Positions 20,701 to 26,266 of a stretch of 64,000 nucleotides of DNA are shown here, in pieces. The stretch lies in assembly GCA_030144725.1 (NCBI GenBank), contig JASKMD010000015.1:8777384-8841383 (forward strand), read 5' to 3'. A program made the position numbers and the translations under genes. The notes beneath the pieces were generated by a model. It was not told the DNA's origin, ran no database searches, and saw only the letters and a program-made list of their open reading frames with translations. This DNA is from Haematococcus lacustris. Lineage: Eukaryota > Chlorophyta > Chlorophyceae > Chlamydomonadales > Haematococcaceae. Within the stretch, counting starts at the first letter, position 1, and each line of letters begins with the position of its first letter.

Positions 20701-21123
20701 TGGATGTGTATCCGTCAAATAGATGATGTTGAGAATAGCATCTGGGAAGGGGTTGCATGTTGGCAGCAAAAGATTAGTGGTTGCATTCTGACGATGGAGG
20801 GCATAGCACTGCTTGTTCAAGAAGTTGTTGGTATCCGTGGAGTTGAGAGTCTGGGAGATATAGTTGGTGAACGCTGGCCATGGGCCATAACTGCTTGCAT
20901 AGCTACCGTGGGGCGAACCCTCAACGGCGCCGTGTTGGTCTGACAAGTGCGGGGCTAGGTGGCCACTTGTGCCACCCAAGCTTGCCGCACCCCATCCCCA
21001 ACACGCGCACAGCAGCAAAACACAGGTTAGGATAGCGGCAAGCCCTCTCTTTGGCTTACCGTCTACCTCCATAGCCTGCGTTGAGCGCTCCTCACAAGTC
21101 GGTTTTTGCGTTTCAAGGCTCAT
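2761..21123 (-). CDS. giant secreted or membrane repeat protein ending in a 2A-like motif and a Josephin-like protease
   Basis: This is a single 6120-codon ORF without introns. Residues 1-50 carry a basic stretch (KPKR, 23-26) and a hydrophobic core (28-41), a likely signal peptide, cleaner still if Met18 is used. Residues about 150-5760 are 147 tandem 38-residue units (start DMQAGIRHGAQPYHHLPD, end MPTTHV) rich in His, Ala, Thr and Met. A Cys-containing spacer follows, then a hydrophobic AVYVAWLLLAAG and DVEANPGP (5963-5970), which fits the 2A ribosome-skipping consensus. The last 151 residues look like a Josephin cysteine protease: C5984 in ACQVYSLNNAAG, H6085 in GHSMAMK, D6100 in WHLLDSGGPN. 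The C-H and H-D spacings (101 and 15) closely match Josephin domains. Predicted products are a long repeat protein ending in 2A and a separate small protease beginning with Pro. Function is unknown; a transposon origin of the tail is possible because related fragments occur nearby. Confidence 0.72.
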   Translation of the reverse strand: MSLETQKPTCEERSTQAMEVDGKPKRGLAAILTCVLLLCACWGWGAASLGGTSGHLAPHLSDQHGAVEGSPHGSYASSYGPWPAFTNYISQTLNSTDTNNFLNKQCYALHRQNATTNLLLPTCNPFPDAILNIIYLTDTHPGQMNTHPCLHACIRHGAQPYHHLPALLATALQDQPAATVMPTTHVDMQACIRHSAQPYHHPPALTDTALHDQPAATELLTTHVDMQAGIRHGAQPYHHLPDLLATAMHDQAATTEMPTTHVDMQAGIRHGAQPYHHLPDLLATAMHDQAATTEMPTTHVDMQAGIRHGAQPYHHLPDMLATAMHDQAATTEMPTTHVDMQAGIRQGAQPYHHLPDMLATAMHDQAATTEMSTTHVDMQAGIRHGAQPYHHLPDLLATAMHDQAATTEMPTTHVDMQAGIRHGAQPYHHLPDLLATAMHDQAATTEMPTTHVDMQAGIRHGAQPYHHLPDLLATAMHDRAATTEMPTTHVDMQAGIRHGAQPYHHLPDLLATAMHDQAATTEMPTTHVDMQAGIRHGAQPYHHLPDLLATAMHDQAVTTEMPTTHVDMQAGIRHGAQPYHHLPDLLATAMHDQAATTEMSTTHVDMQAGIRHGAQPYHHLPDMLATAMHDQAVTTEMPTTHVDMQAGIRHGAQPYHHLPDLLATAMHDQAATTEMPTTHVDMQDGIRHGAQPYHHLPDLLATAMHDQAATTEMPTTHVDMQAGIRHGAQPYHHLPDLLATAMHDQAATTEMSTTHVDMQAGIRHGAQPYHHLPDLLATAMHDQAATTEMSTTHVDMQAGIRHGAQPYHHLPDLLATAMHDQAATTEMPTTHVDMQAGIRHGAQPYHHLPDLLATAMHDQAATTEMPTTHVDMQAGIRHGAQPYHHLPDMLGTAMHDQAATTEMPTTHVDMQAGIRQGAQPYHHLPDMLATAMHDQAATTEMSTTHVDMQAGIRHGAQPYHHLPDLLATAMHDQAATTEMPTTHVDMQAGIRHGAQPYHHLPDLLATAMHDQAATTEMPTTHVDMQAGIRHGAQPYHHLPDLLATAMHDRAATTEMPTTHVDMQAGIRHGAQPYHHLPDLLATAMHDQAATTEMPTTHVDMQAGIRHGAQPYHHLPDLLATAMHDQAVTTEMPTTHVDMQAGIRHGAQPYHHLPDLLATAMHDQAATTEMSTTHVDMQAGIRHGAQPYHHLPDMLATAMHDQAVTTEMPTTHVDMQAGIRHGAQPYHHLPDLLATAMHDQAATTEMPTTHVDMQDGIRHGAQPYHHLPDLLATAMHDQAATTEMPTTHVDMQAGIRHGAQPYHHLPDLLATAMHDQAATTEMSTTHVDMQAGIRHGAQPYHHLPDLLATAMHDQAATTEMSTTHVDMQAGIRHGAQPYHHLPDLLATAMHDQAATTEMPTTHVDMQAGIRHGAQPYHHLPDLLATAMHDQAATTEMPTTHVDMQAGIRHGAQPYHHLPDLLATAMHDQAATTEMPTTHVDMQAGIRHGAQPYHHLPDLLATAMHDRAATTEMPTTHVDMQAGIRHGAQPYHHLPDLLATAMHDQAATTEMPTTHVDMQAGIRHGAQPYHHLPDMLATAMHDQAVTTEMPTTHVDMQAGIRHGAQPYHHLPDLLATAMHDQAATTEMPTTHVDMQAGIRHGAQPYHHLPDMLATAMHDQAATTEMPTTHVDMQAGIRQGAQPYHHLPDMLATAMHDQAATTEMSTTHVDMQAGIRHGAQPYHHLPDLLATAMHDQAATTEMPTTHVDMQAGIRHGAQPYHHLPDLLATAMHDQAVTTEMPTTHVDMQAGIRHGAQPYHHLPDLLATAMHDRAATTEMPTTHVDMQAGIRHGAQPYHHLPDLLATAMHDQAATTEMPTTHVDMQAGIRHGAQPYHHLPDLLATAMHDQAVTTEMPTTHVDMQAGIRHGAQPYHHLPDLLATAMHDQAATTEMSTTHVDMQAGIRHGAQPYHHLPDMLATAMHDQAATTEMPTTHVDMQAGIRHGAQPYHHLPDLLATAMHDQAATTEMPTTHVDMQDGIRHGAQPYHHLPDLLATAMHDQAATTEMPTTHVDMQAGIRHGAQPYHHLPDLLATAMHDQAATTEMSTTHVDMQAGIRHGAQPYHHLPDLLATAMHDQAATTEMPTTHVDMQAGIRHGAQPYHHLPDLLATAMHDQAATTEMPTTHVDMQAGIRHGAQPYHHLPDLLATAMHDQAATTEMPTTHVDMQAGIRHGAQPYHHLPDLLATAMHDRAATTEMPTTHVDMQAGIRHGAQPYHHLPDLLATAMHDQAATTEMSTTHVDMQAGIRHGAQPYHHLPDMLATAMHDQAVTTEMPTTHVDMQAGIRHGAQPYHHLPDLLATAMHDQAATTEMPTTHVDMQAGIRHGAQPYHHLPDLLATAMHDQAATTEMSTTHVDMQAGIRHGAQPYHHLPDLLATAMHDQAATTEMPTTHVDMQAGIRHGAQPYHHLPDLLATAMHDQAATTEMPTTHVDMQAGIRHGAQPYHHLPDLLATAMHDRAATTEMPTTHVDMQAGIRHGAQPYHHLPDLLATAMHDQAATTEMSTTHVDMQAGIRHGAQPYHHLPDLLATAMHDQAVTTEMPTTHVDMQAGIRHGAQPYHHLPDLLATAMHDQAATTEMPTTHVDMQAGIRHGAQPYHHLPDLLATAMHDQAATTEMSTTHVDMQAGIRHGAQPYHHLPDLLATAMHDQAATTEMPTTHVDMQAGIRHGAQPYHHLPDLLATAMHDQAATTEMPTTHVDMQAGIRHGAQPYHHLPDLLATAMHDQAATTEMSTTHVDMQAGIRHGAQPYHHLPDLLATAMHDQAVTTEMPTTHVDMQAGIRHGAQPYHHLPDLLATAMHDQAATTEMPTTHVDMQAGIRHGAQPYHHLPDLLATAMHDQAATTEMPTTHVDMQAGIRHGAQPYHHLPDLLATAMHDQAATTEMPTTHVDMQAGIRQGAQPYHHLPDMLATAMHDQAATTEMSTTHVDMQAGIRHGAQPYHHLPDLLATAMHDQAATTEMPTTHVDMQAGIRHGAQPYHHLPDLLATAMHDQAATTEMPTTHVDMQAGIRHGAQPYHHLPDLLATAMHDRAATTEMPTTHVDMQAGIRHGAQPYHHLPDLLATAMHDQAATTEMPTTHVDMQAGIRHGAQPYHHLPDLLATAMHDQAVTTEMPTTHVDMQAGIRHGAQPYHHLPDLLATAMHDQAATTEMSTTHVDMQAGIRHGAQPYHHLPDMLATAMHDQAATTEMPTTHVDMQAGIRHGAQPYHHLPDLLATAMHDQAATTEMPTTHVDMQDGIRHGAQPYHHLPDLLATAMHDQAATTEMPTTHVDMQAGIRHGAQPYHHLPDLLATAMHDQAATTEMSTTHVDMQAGIRHGAQPYHHLPDLLATAMHDQAATTEMPTTHVDMQAGIRHGAQPYHHLPDLLATAMHDQAATTEMPTTHVDMQAGIRHGAQPYHHLPDLLATAMHDRAATTEMPTTHVDMQAGIRHGAQPYHHLPDLLATAMHDQAATTEMSTTHVDMQAGIRHGAQPYHHLPDMLATAMHDQAVTTEMPTTHVDMQAGIRHGAQPYHHLPDLLATAMHDQAATTEMPTTHVDMQAGIRHGAQPYHHLPDLLATAMHDQAATTEMSTTHVDMQAGIRHGAQPYHHLPDLLATAMHDQAATTEMPTTHVDMQAGIRHGAQPYHHLPDLLATAMHDQAATTEMPTTHVDMQAGIRHGAQPYHHLPDLLATAMHDRAATTEMPTTHVDMQAGIRHGAQPYHHLPDLLATAMHDQAATTEMSTTHVDMQAGIRHGAQPYHHLPDMLATAMHDQAVTTEMPTTHVDMQAGIRHGAQPYHHLPDLLATAMHDQAATTEMPTTHVDMQAGIRHGAQPYHHLPDLLATAMHDQAATTEMSTTHVDMQAGIRHGAQPYHHLPDLLATAMHDQAATTEMPTTHVDMQAGIRHGAQPYHHLPDLLATAMHDQAATTEMPTTHVDMQAGIRHGAQPYHHLPDLLATAMHDQAATTEMPTTHVDMQAGIRHGAQPYHHLPDLLATAMHDQAATTEMSTTHVDMQAGIRHGAQPYHHLPDLLATAMHDQAVTTEMPTTHVDMQAGIRHGAQPYHHLPDLLATAMHDQAATTEMPTTHVDMQAGIRHGAQPYHHLPDLLATAMHDQAATTEMPTTHVDMQAGIRHGAQPYHHLPDLLATAMHDQAATTEMSTTHVDMQAGIRHGAQPYHHLPDLLATAMHDQAVTTEMPTTHVDMQAGIRHGAQPYHHLPDLLATAMHDQAATTEMPTTHVDMQAGIRHGAQPYHHLPDLLATAMHDQAATTEMPTTHVDMQAGIRHGAQPYHHLPDLLATAMHDQAATTEMPTTHVDMQAGIRHGAQPYHHLPDLLATAMHDQAATTEMSTTHVDMQAGIRHGAQPYHHLPDLLATAMHDQAATTEMPTTHVDMQAGIRHGAQPYHHLPDLLATAMHDQAATTEMPTTHVDMQAGIRHGAQPYHHLPDLLATAMHDQAATTEMPTTHVDMQAGIRHGAQPYHHLPDLLATAMHDQAVTTEMPTTHVDMQAGIRHGAQPYHHLPDLLATAMHDQAATTEMPTTHVDMQAGIRHGAQPYHHLPDLLATAMHDQAATTEMPTTHVDMQAGIRHGAQPYHHLPDLLATAMHDQAATTEMPTTHVDMQAGIRHGAQPYHHLPDLLATAMHDQAATTEMSTTHVDMQAGIRHGAQPYHHLPDLLATAMHDQAVTTEMPTTHVDMQAGIRHGAQPYHHLPDLLATAMHDQAATTEMPTTHVDMQAGIRHGAQPYHHLPDLLATAMHDQAATTEMPTTHVDMQAGIRHGAQPYHHLPDLLATAMHDQAATTEMPTTHVDMQAGIRHGAQPYHHLPDLLATAMHDQAATTEMSTTHVDMQAGIRHGAQPYHHLPDLLATAMHDQAATTEMPTTHVDMQAGIRHGAQPYHHLPDLLATAMHDQAATTEMPTTHVDMQAGIRHGAQPYHHLPDLLATAMHDQAATTEMLTTHVDMQAGIRHGAQPYHHLPDLLATAMHDQAATTEMPTTHVDMQAGIRHGAQPYHHLPDLLATAMHDQAATTEMSTTHVDMQAGIRHGAQPYHHLPDLLATAMHDQAATTEMPTTHVDMQAGIRHGAQPYHHLPDLLATAMHDQAATTEMPTTHVDMQAGIRHGAQPYHHLPDLLATAMHDQAATTEMPTTHVDMQAGIRHGAQPYHHLPDLLATAMHDQAATTEMSTTHVDMQAGIRHGAQPYHHLPDLLATAMHDQAVTTEMPTTHVDMQAGIRHGAQPYHHLPDLLATAMHDQAATTEMPTTHVDMQAGIRHGAQPYHHLPDLLATAMHDQAATTEMPTTHVDMQAGIRHGAQPYHHLPDLLATAMHDQAATTEMSTTHVDMQAGIRHGAQPYHHLPDLLATAMHDQAVTTEMPTTHVDMQAGIRHGAQPYHHLPDLLATAMHDQAATTEMPTTHVDMQAGIRHGAQPYHHLPDLLATAMHDQAATTEMPTTHVDMQAGIRHGAQPYHHLPDLLATAMHDQAATTEMSTTHVDMQAGIRHGAQPYHHLPDLLATAMHDQAATTEMSTTHVDMQAGIRHGAQPYHHLLDLLATAMHDQAATTEMPTTHVDMQAGIRHGAQPYHHLPDLLATAMHDQAATTEMPTTHVDMQAGIRHGAQPYHHLPDLLATAMHDQAATTEMPTTHVDMQAGIRHGAQPYHHLPDLLATAMHDQAATTEMSTTHVDMQAGIRHGAQPYHHLPDLLATAMHDQAVTTEMPTTHVDMQAGRRHGAQPYHHLPDLLATALHDQPATTTFALLIIPLPRSSTMSHACTAAHVTRSSGCIPQHYRVATACSAPQRTSTHIGRVITQQRNLETQLLLFGMGIYIITTAPQHGNKPTAKESKQCLRRHKKRLSSYRSTVRTIGYNVMTGMDGTLAASSSLCKLSNTFHLSTHGAKNGRPYTVYQYNNTLHVYCCYQTTIGETSWTTCTFNPITAARAVYVAWLLLAAGDVEANPGPAIKHFKQDKDSSACQVYSLNNAAGHEWVTMQDIDNFYENRLPQLTDHFERGAWLMARGVDGYSDEVIEMYLRTHYGLAVQSIAQLNQPNDWAADNLGNLAGQYGTHTFLCKKPGHSMAMKCINGAWHLLDSGGPNIQKMTGNRPLVVGRL
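3214..3237 (-). other. 2A-like ribosome-skipping motif (DVEANPGP)
   Basis: The codons read GAT GTG GAA GCC AAT CCA GGC CCA, residues 5963-5970 of the repeat protein, preceded by hydrophobic WLLLAAG. This fits the D-[VI]-E-x-N-P-G-P consensus, where the ribosome fails to join Gly to the final Pro and continues. The position makes sense, since it would release the protease domain from the repeat protein. Activity is inferred from motif identity only. Confidence 0.8.
3841..20672 (-). repeat. coding minisatellite, 114-bp unit, 147 full copies plus a partial
   Basis: Unit starts at 3841 and 20599 are exactly 147 x 114 bp apart, so there is no net length change in 16.8 kb. Every unit keeps the 38-codon frame. 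Units differ by a few substitutions (Pro/Ser, Leu/Met, His/Gln, Ala/Val, Gln/Arg). The outermost units at both ends are the most diverged. Marker variants recur at 33-, 20-, 15- and 110-unit spacings, showing block duplications on top of the base unit. The plus strand is also partly open through the array, but this is a by-product of the repeat. Confidence 0.97.
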
Positions 21124-21205
21124 TCGGCTGCTCCGGGCGTGCTCTTTAACGTCCTGCTATCAGGGAGCGTAGAGCGCGTCGCGGCGATGCAGAATTTCGC
21201 TTTGA

Positions 21206-23245
21206 TTATTCAAACCAGAATTGTACCACTGGAGCAAAGATGGCATCTTCGGAGTAATCTACCCCATCCCGCTGTCTAAACCCCTTAACTACCCACTGAG
21301 CCTTGTACTTAGCAATGCTACTGTCTAAGCCTAGTTTTCTTTTCAGTACCCATCTGCCGGGCAAGACCGACATGCCCACCTCCCGCTTGACTAGCTGCCA
21401 GGTCTCATTGGCATGCTGGCTTGCCATCTCTGCATCCATAGCCCGGCCCCACTCCTCAGCTTCAGGCCCTGACATAGCCTCGCTGAAGGAACGGGGCTCT
21501 GTGGACAAGTTGCCTGCAGCTGCCCTACTGCCCACCAAAGCCACCCCCTCCATGCTCCCACTGCTCCCAGCACTCCCACTGCTGTCGCAGCTGTCACTAC
21601 GTGCTGAGCACACGGTGAGGTAGTCACTGAACTTGACTGTGGGTTTGTGTGGGCGGGAGGAGCGACGCAAAGGCGGTGGGTGCTCGAGTGCGGGAGCGGG
21701 CATGGGAGCAGGAGACTCTACCCCACTAGACCCACCTGAGCTACCCCCAACCCCACTAGGACTACCCGCAGCCCCACCTGGACTGCCTGGGGCAGCAAGG
21801 GGGTCACCCCCACTGCCCGCTCGTCCCCCACCACCGCTGCTGCTGTTGCTGCTGACATGGGCGATGGGGGTGACAGCAGGGGCCCCTCCCCTGCTACCCT
21901 CGCTGACGCTATTGCTGCTGACCGCACCACCTGAGCCTACTCCCCCCCTGGATGCTTCGCCCATAGGCGGGGCAGCCAGCTCAGCGGGTGCAAGAACAGC
22001 ATGCGGCACAAAGCGCTGCAGCACGGTTTGCTCGTCAAACACCACATACTTGCTGACGTAGATCCTGCCCCCAGCCCAAACCCGGTAAGCCTTTCCCCCC
22101 CGCTCGTAGCCAACAAACACACCCTTTACAGAGCAGCTGTCCAGCTTGCTGGCAGGCATGGGGTCATGCACATATGCCGGGCAGCCCCACACCCGCAAGT
22201 GCGACACATCAGGCTTGACGCCAAACATGAGCTCATGGGGAGTGCAAGGCTTGCCCGACACGGCACTGAGGTTGTGCAGATCTGCAGCTGTGCGAAGAGC
22301 TTCACCCCACAAGTGCTTGGGGGTGCCGACGGCCTGTGTCATTGCCCGGACACACTCTTCGAGAGTGCGGTTTATGCGTTCCGCGCTGCCATTCATTTCA
22401 GGGCTGTAAGGAGCGGTTTGCTGATGGATCACCCCTTCTGCCCGCAGCCACGCTTGCAGCTCCCCCCCCGTGAACTCACCCCCCCTATCAGTGCGGAGGG
22501 CTTTGACGGTGTGCCCAGACTGGCGCTGCAGCTCTGTGAGACACACTATGATGGTTTGAGCTGTTGCTGACTTCTGCCTAATCAGCTCCACTGCCACCAG
22601 CCCGCTGTACTCATCGAGGATAGTGACAAAGTACAGGTTGCCCGAGGGAGTGGGGCAGTCAAAAGGACCGCAAACATCACTGTGCACGAGCGCAAGCAGC
22701 CGCTTGACAGGCAGACCCAGCCCCGGATGTTGCACGGCAACGAAGCGGTGCTGTTTGCCCAGCACACAAGGCTCACACACCCCGCCGCTGTCCGCAATGG
22801 CTTCGCACTGAGCCGCCCTGACGCTGGTGCCCAACAGCATGCTTTCACGAACTGCCCTGGCCAGCTGCCGATACCCCGGGTGGCCTAGGCGGAAGTGCAT
22901 GAGCCGCGGATCATCGCACGAGCGCGCTGACATGCTGACACTGCTGTCACCGGAGGGCACAGGCTTGCTGTTGAGAAGGAACAAGTCCTCAACAACCATG
23001 CGAGCCTTGATACCGTGGTCAGCCCCAGGCATGTGGATGCTGCAGCCCTGTTCTGTGAAAACAACCTCACCCCCGGCCCTAGCTGCTTTGCCCACTGACA
23101 GAAGGCTGCCTTCGGCGTCGGGCACGTGCAACACATTGCGCAACACCATGCTCCCACCAGCCCCCTCAAACAGCACTGACCCCTGGCCAGCTGCTGTCAT
23201 AGTGCTGCCATTGCCGCATACGATGTGGTGAGGGGCACGGAGGGG
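21206..23245 (-). pseudogene. copia integrase and truncated reverse transcriptase
   Basis: It continues the Gag frame after the TAG at 23246. It has the GAG-pre-integrase zinc region (HFRLGHPGYRQL and CEPCVLGKQH) and the integrase catalytic core with HSDVCGPF, RTDRGGEFTGGEL and the Glu in SPEMNGSAERINRTLEE. A long Gly/Ser/Ala/Pro-rich linker follows, then the RT N-terminus with WVLKRKLG and WVVKGFRQRDGVDY. It ends in FAPVVQFWFE and a stop, before any RT catalytic Asp. The integrase alone appears intact, but the copy cannot transpose itself. Confidence 0.88.
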
Positions 23246-24382
23246 CTAGTAGTCACGCAACAGCTCAACATGAGGCGTCAGGTGGGTACTGCAACCAGAA
23301 TCCACCAACCACTGACCCTTGAGTAGGTTTGGCGCTACCGCCAGCGCCGCATCAGCGCCGGAGTGCCCAGAAAAAGCAAGACTGCTGCGGTGACGGAGTG
23401 GCGACGGGGAGCGGCGGGTGCGGCTGTCAGGCAGCCCAGAATCCCTACCCCTTGGGCCGGGTGTGGGGGGCCTGTCCCCCTGGCTGCGGTCAGCACGCGG
23501 GGAGTGGGAGGGGCTGTCCCTGCGATCAGAAGACACACTGGCGCGGGGGCACTCATAAGCATAGTGGCCAAATTGCCCGCAGTTGTAGCACTCGCTGTCA
23601 GCCTTGCTGCGGCGCCCATGCCCCTTGCCCCTGTCCCCCCCGCTTCGGCTGCCACCACCACCATCTGACCCTGCCCCTATGCCCCTGTTGCTGGATCTGT
23701 CTCTGCTGCCACCAGGCCTCGCTGAGAGGGCCAGGCCAGCAGCTTGCCTGCGGGATATCAACACACGCTCTTGCACGAGGAGGCGGGGGAGTGCCTTGTC
23801 GAAGGTGAGCGTGCTTTCCTCTGCAAGCAGCTGATTGGCCACTGAATCAAAGTCAGCGGACAGTCCAAGCACAGCCAAAGAGAAGGAGTTGTGGAAGGGC
23901 TTGTCTGGGGCGGAGCAGGCTGCAATCTGCTGGTCTAGCTCTTGCGCATGCTGCCAATACTCCTGCACAGGCTGACCAGGCTGCATTCTGATCATCGACA
24001 TTTGTTGTATTAGGACGGAGCTGCTCGCCAGCACCTTGCTGACGTGCATAGCCTTGAGCTTCTGCCACAACTCGCGGGCTGTGCTGCAGCTCTGGCAAAC
24101 AAAGCGGTACTTTGCAGCATTAACTGTGCTGCTGATGAAAGCGTGTGCACGCGCATTGATGGAAGCTGACAGCGCTGCAGTCGGCACGGCCTCAGGGTCA
24201 GGAGTGGCCGCAGCCTCTACTCCCGACCTACCCTGATCCGTCCCACCCGTGCCCAGCCCCGCAGGCGCTGGCGCACAAATAGCTGCATCTAGCCCGCATA
24301 ACACTAGCGCGTTCTGCACATCAAATTCCCACTAATACCAGTTGTCCCCGTTCAGCTTGGCTATCCCAGCTGCGGCCTGCAT
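23246..24382 (-). pseudogene. copia Gag and protease N-part
   Basis: The natural start is the ATG at 24380-24382 (MQAAAGIAKLNGDNWY), typical of copia Gag. An in-frame TAG at 24332-24334 follows at once, where the family usually has NWY-x-W. The frame then stays open: Gag core, a CCHC zinc knuckle CYNCGQFGHYAYEC that binds RNA, and the protease active-site segment WLVDSGCSTHLTP with DSG. It ends at a second in-frame TAG (23246-23248). The frame resumes directly in the integrase part, so the whole is one polyprotein with two TAG codons. Nonsense decay is the simpler reading; readthrough is possible. Confidence 0.85.
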
Positions 24383-25119
24383 CTTAGCACCCTCCTCTGC
24401 TCACCGGTGCGCTCACCAAGCGAGTCTTACGAGGTACGGCTTGGTGCACACCAACTGGTTTCCGGAGTCCCGCACATTGAAGTGAGTGGGCCCATAACCT
24501 GTGAAGGGGCACAGCCGTGCCTATTACATTAGTTCAAGGAAAAACACAAGTACAGATGCATAAGCGGTGCACTAGAGGCTGACGCCCTACGTGCAACAGA
24601 TAGAACGACACCATACCTGTGAAGGGGCACAGCCGTGCCAACTTCACAGGTGCACCACGCAGCCTAAGCAAGGCTGGTCACACTAAACAAGTATAACCTA
24701 GGCAAGTGGTCTTGGACTGACATCCCCACTACAGAACGGTGTCGCTCGAGGCTCGCCGTTACATTGCCCACTTTAGCTCCGTCCATCTAGTGCACTCGTT
24801 TCAGCCCATCAGCTCGTATAGCTCATGCTCACACACATCCTCTCTGGAATTTGCATATAGAAGGGTTTATGTATTCTATGTTGGGGGGTTGACTTGCTGT
24901 AGCTAAGTACACATGGTCACCCCTCCCATTGGACCACGCTGCCAGGGTACCAGGTTGAACAAGCAAGGTAGAAAGGCCATTCTTCGGACGGACCTAACTG
25001 CCTCAATACACCGCTTCCTGATGTAAGAGTTGCACCCCTTGTCAAAGCAAGGCAAACAGTTTTGTAGACAAACGCTTTGGCGGTGAGGACCTTACTCAGG
25101 TGTCCCCAACTAACAGAAA
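24383..25119. other. no gene; probable remains of the copia 5' LTR and leader
   Basis: It lies upstream of the copia Gag start on the minus strand. It contains a 25-bp direct repeat and a strong hairpin (listed separately). It also has a TIR-like segment at 24915-24937 resembling the ends of the element at 41283-42288, with no partner found. No ORF is supported. Confidence 0.5.
24497..24639. repeat. 25-bp direct repeat, copies 118 bp apart
   Basis: ACCTGTGAAGGGGC and the following 11 bases occur identically at 24497-24521 and 24615-24639. The second copy is followed by CTTCACAGGT, making a nested hairpin at 24615-24651: outer stem ACCTGTGAAG/CTTCACAGGT, inner stem GGCAC/GTGCC. These may be regulatory repeats of the copia LTR or leader. 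Confidence 0.85.
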
Positions 25120-25140
25120 ATGTCCCCAACTAACAGAAAA
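25101..25140. repeat. two exact 20-bp tandem units
   Basis: TGTCCCCAACTAACAGAAAA is present twice in direct succession (25101-25120 and 25121-25140). Confidence 0.95.
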
Positions 25141-25347
25141 AAGGTGTCAATGAAGATTAACAATCCCATGTTGGGGGCGCCTGAGTCTAAGGCCTACAAG
25201 GTGTTTCTGGTTAGTAGAGAGCAGATGAGCAAGGATGTGACCTTTGATGAGCTCTCACCAGCCACTAATGAGCTAACCAAGACCAGAACTGGCAGCCAGA
25301 GAGTCCTGCCTGACAGCATGCTGCCGACCCTACCCACCCAGACCACA

Positions 25348-26165
25348 GCCCGCCCCGCCCCGCCCCGCCCCGCCCCGCCCCGCCCCGCCCCGCCCCGCCC
25401 CGCCCCGCCCCGCCCCGCCCCGCCCCGCCCCGCCCCGCCCCGCCCCGCCCCGCCCCGCCCCGCCCCGCCCCGCCCCGCCCCGCCCCGCCCCGCCCCGCCC
25501 CGCCCCGCCCCGCCCCGCCCCGCCCCGCCCCGCCCCGCCCCGCCCCGCCCCGCCCCGCCCCGCCCCGCCCCGCCCCGCCCCGCCCCGCCCCGCCCCGCCC
25601 CGCCCCGCCCCGCCCCGCCCCGCCCCGCCCCGCCCCGCCCCGCCCCGCCCCGCCCCGCCCCGCCCCGCCCCGCCCCGCCCCGCCCCGCCCCGCCCCGCCC
25701 CGCCCCGCCCCGCCCCGCCCCGCCCCGCCCCGCCCCGCCCCGCCCCGCCCCGCCCCGCCCCGCCCCGCCCCGCCCCGCCCCGCCCCGCCCCGCCCCGCCC
25801 CGCCCCGCCCCGCCCCGCCCCGCCCCGCCCCGCCCCGCCCCGCCCCGCCCCGCCCCGCCCCGCCCCGCCCCGCCCCGCCCCGCCCCGCCCCGCCCCGCCC
25901 CGCCCCGCCCCGCCCCGCCCCGCCCCGCCCCGCCCCGCCCCGCCCCGCCCCGCCCCGCCCCGCCCCGCCCCGCCCCGCCCCGCCCCGCCCCGCCCCGCCC
26001 CGCCCCGCCCCGCCCCGCCCCGCCCCGCCCTGCCCCGCCCCGCCCCGCCCCGCCCCGCCCCGCCCCGCCCCGCCCCGCCCCGCCCCGCCCCGCCCCGCCC
26101 CGCCCCGCCCCGCCCCGCCCCGCCCCGCCCCGCCCCGCCCCGCCCCGCCCCGCCCCGCCCCGCCC
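25348..26165. repeat. (CCCGC)n pentanucleotide microsatellite, about 163 units
   Basis: An 818-bp tract of period 5, perfect except for a C-to-T change at 26031. Both strands are open in all registers only because the unit has no stop, so the predicted Pro/Arg/Ala and Gly/Arg/Ala ORFs are not genes. The minus strand (GGGGC-type runs) should readily form G-quadruplexes. It sits close to the breakpoint where the family A copy begins (26267). Confidence 0.97.
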
Positions 26166-26266
26166 TTGGCCTTGATGCACAGGAGGTGATGCGGGAGGAG
26201 GCGGTCACGCTCGGAACTAAGCGGCCCAGTGACGCCGGGGATCTGCTGCACATCTGTAAGGGCACC

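Larger units (their letters stand above)
21206..24382 (-). mobile_element. Ty1/copia retrotransposon, 3'-truncated
   Basis: The order is gag, protease, integrase, then the start of reverse transcriptase, on the minus strand in one reading frame, which is the copia order. The RT stops after the FAPVVQF segment, so most of RT, RNase H and the 3' LTR are missing. The break lies about 80 bp upstream of the start codon of the giant repeat gene. I could not define a 5' LTR with confidence; it should lie between 24383 and about 25100. Confidence 0.9.

Noticed and set aside
25120..26265. Long Pro/Arg/Ala and Gly/Arg/Ala ORFs on both strands
   Set aside because: They come from the (CCCGC)n tract, which has no stop in any register.
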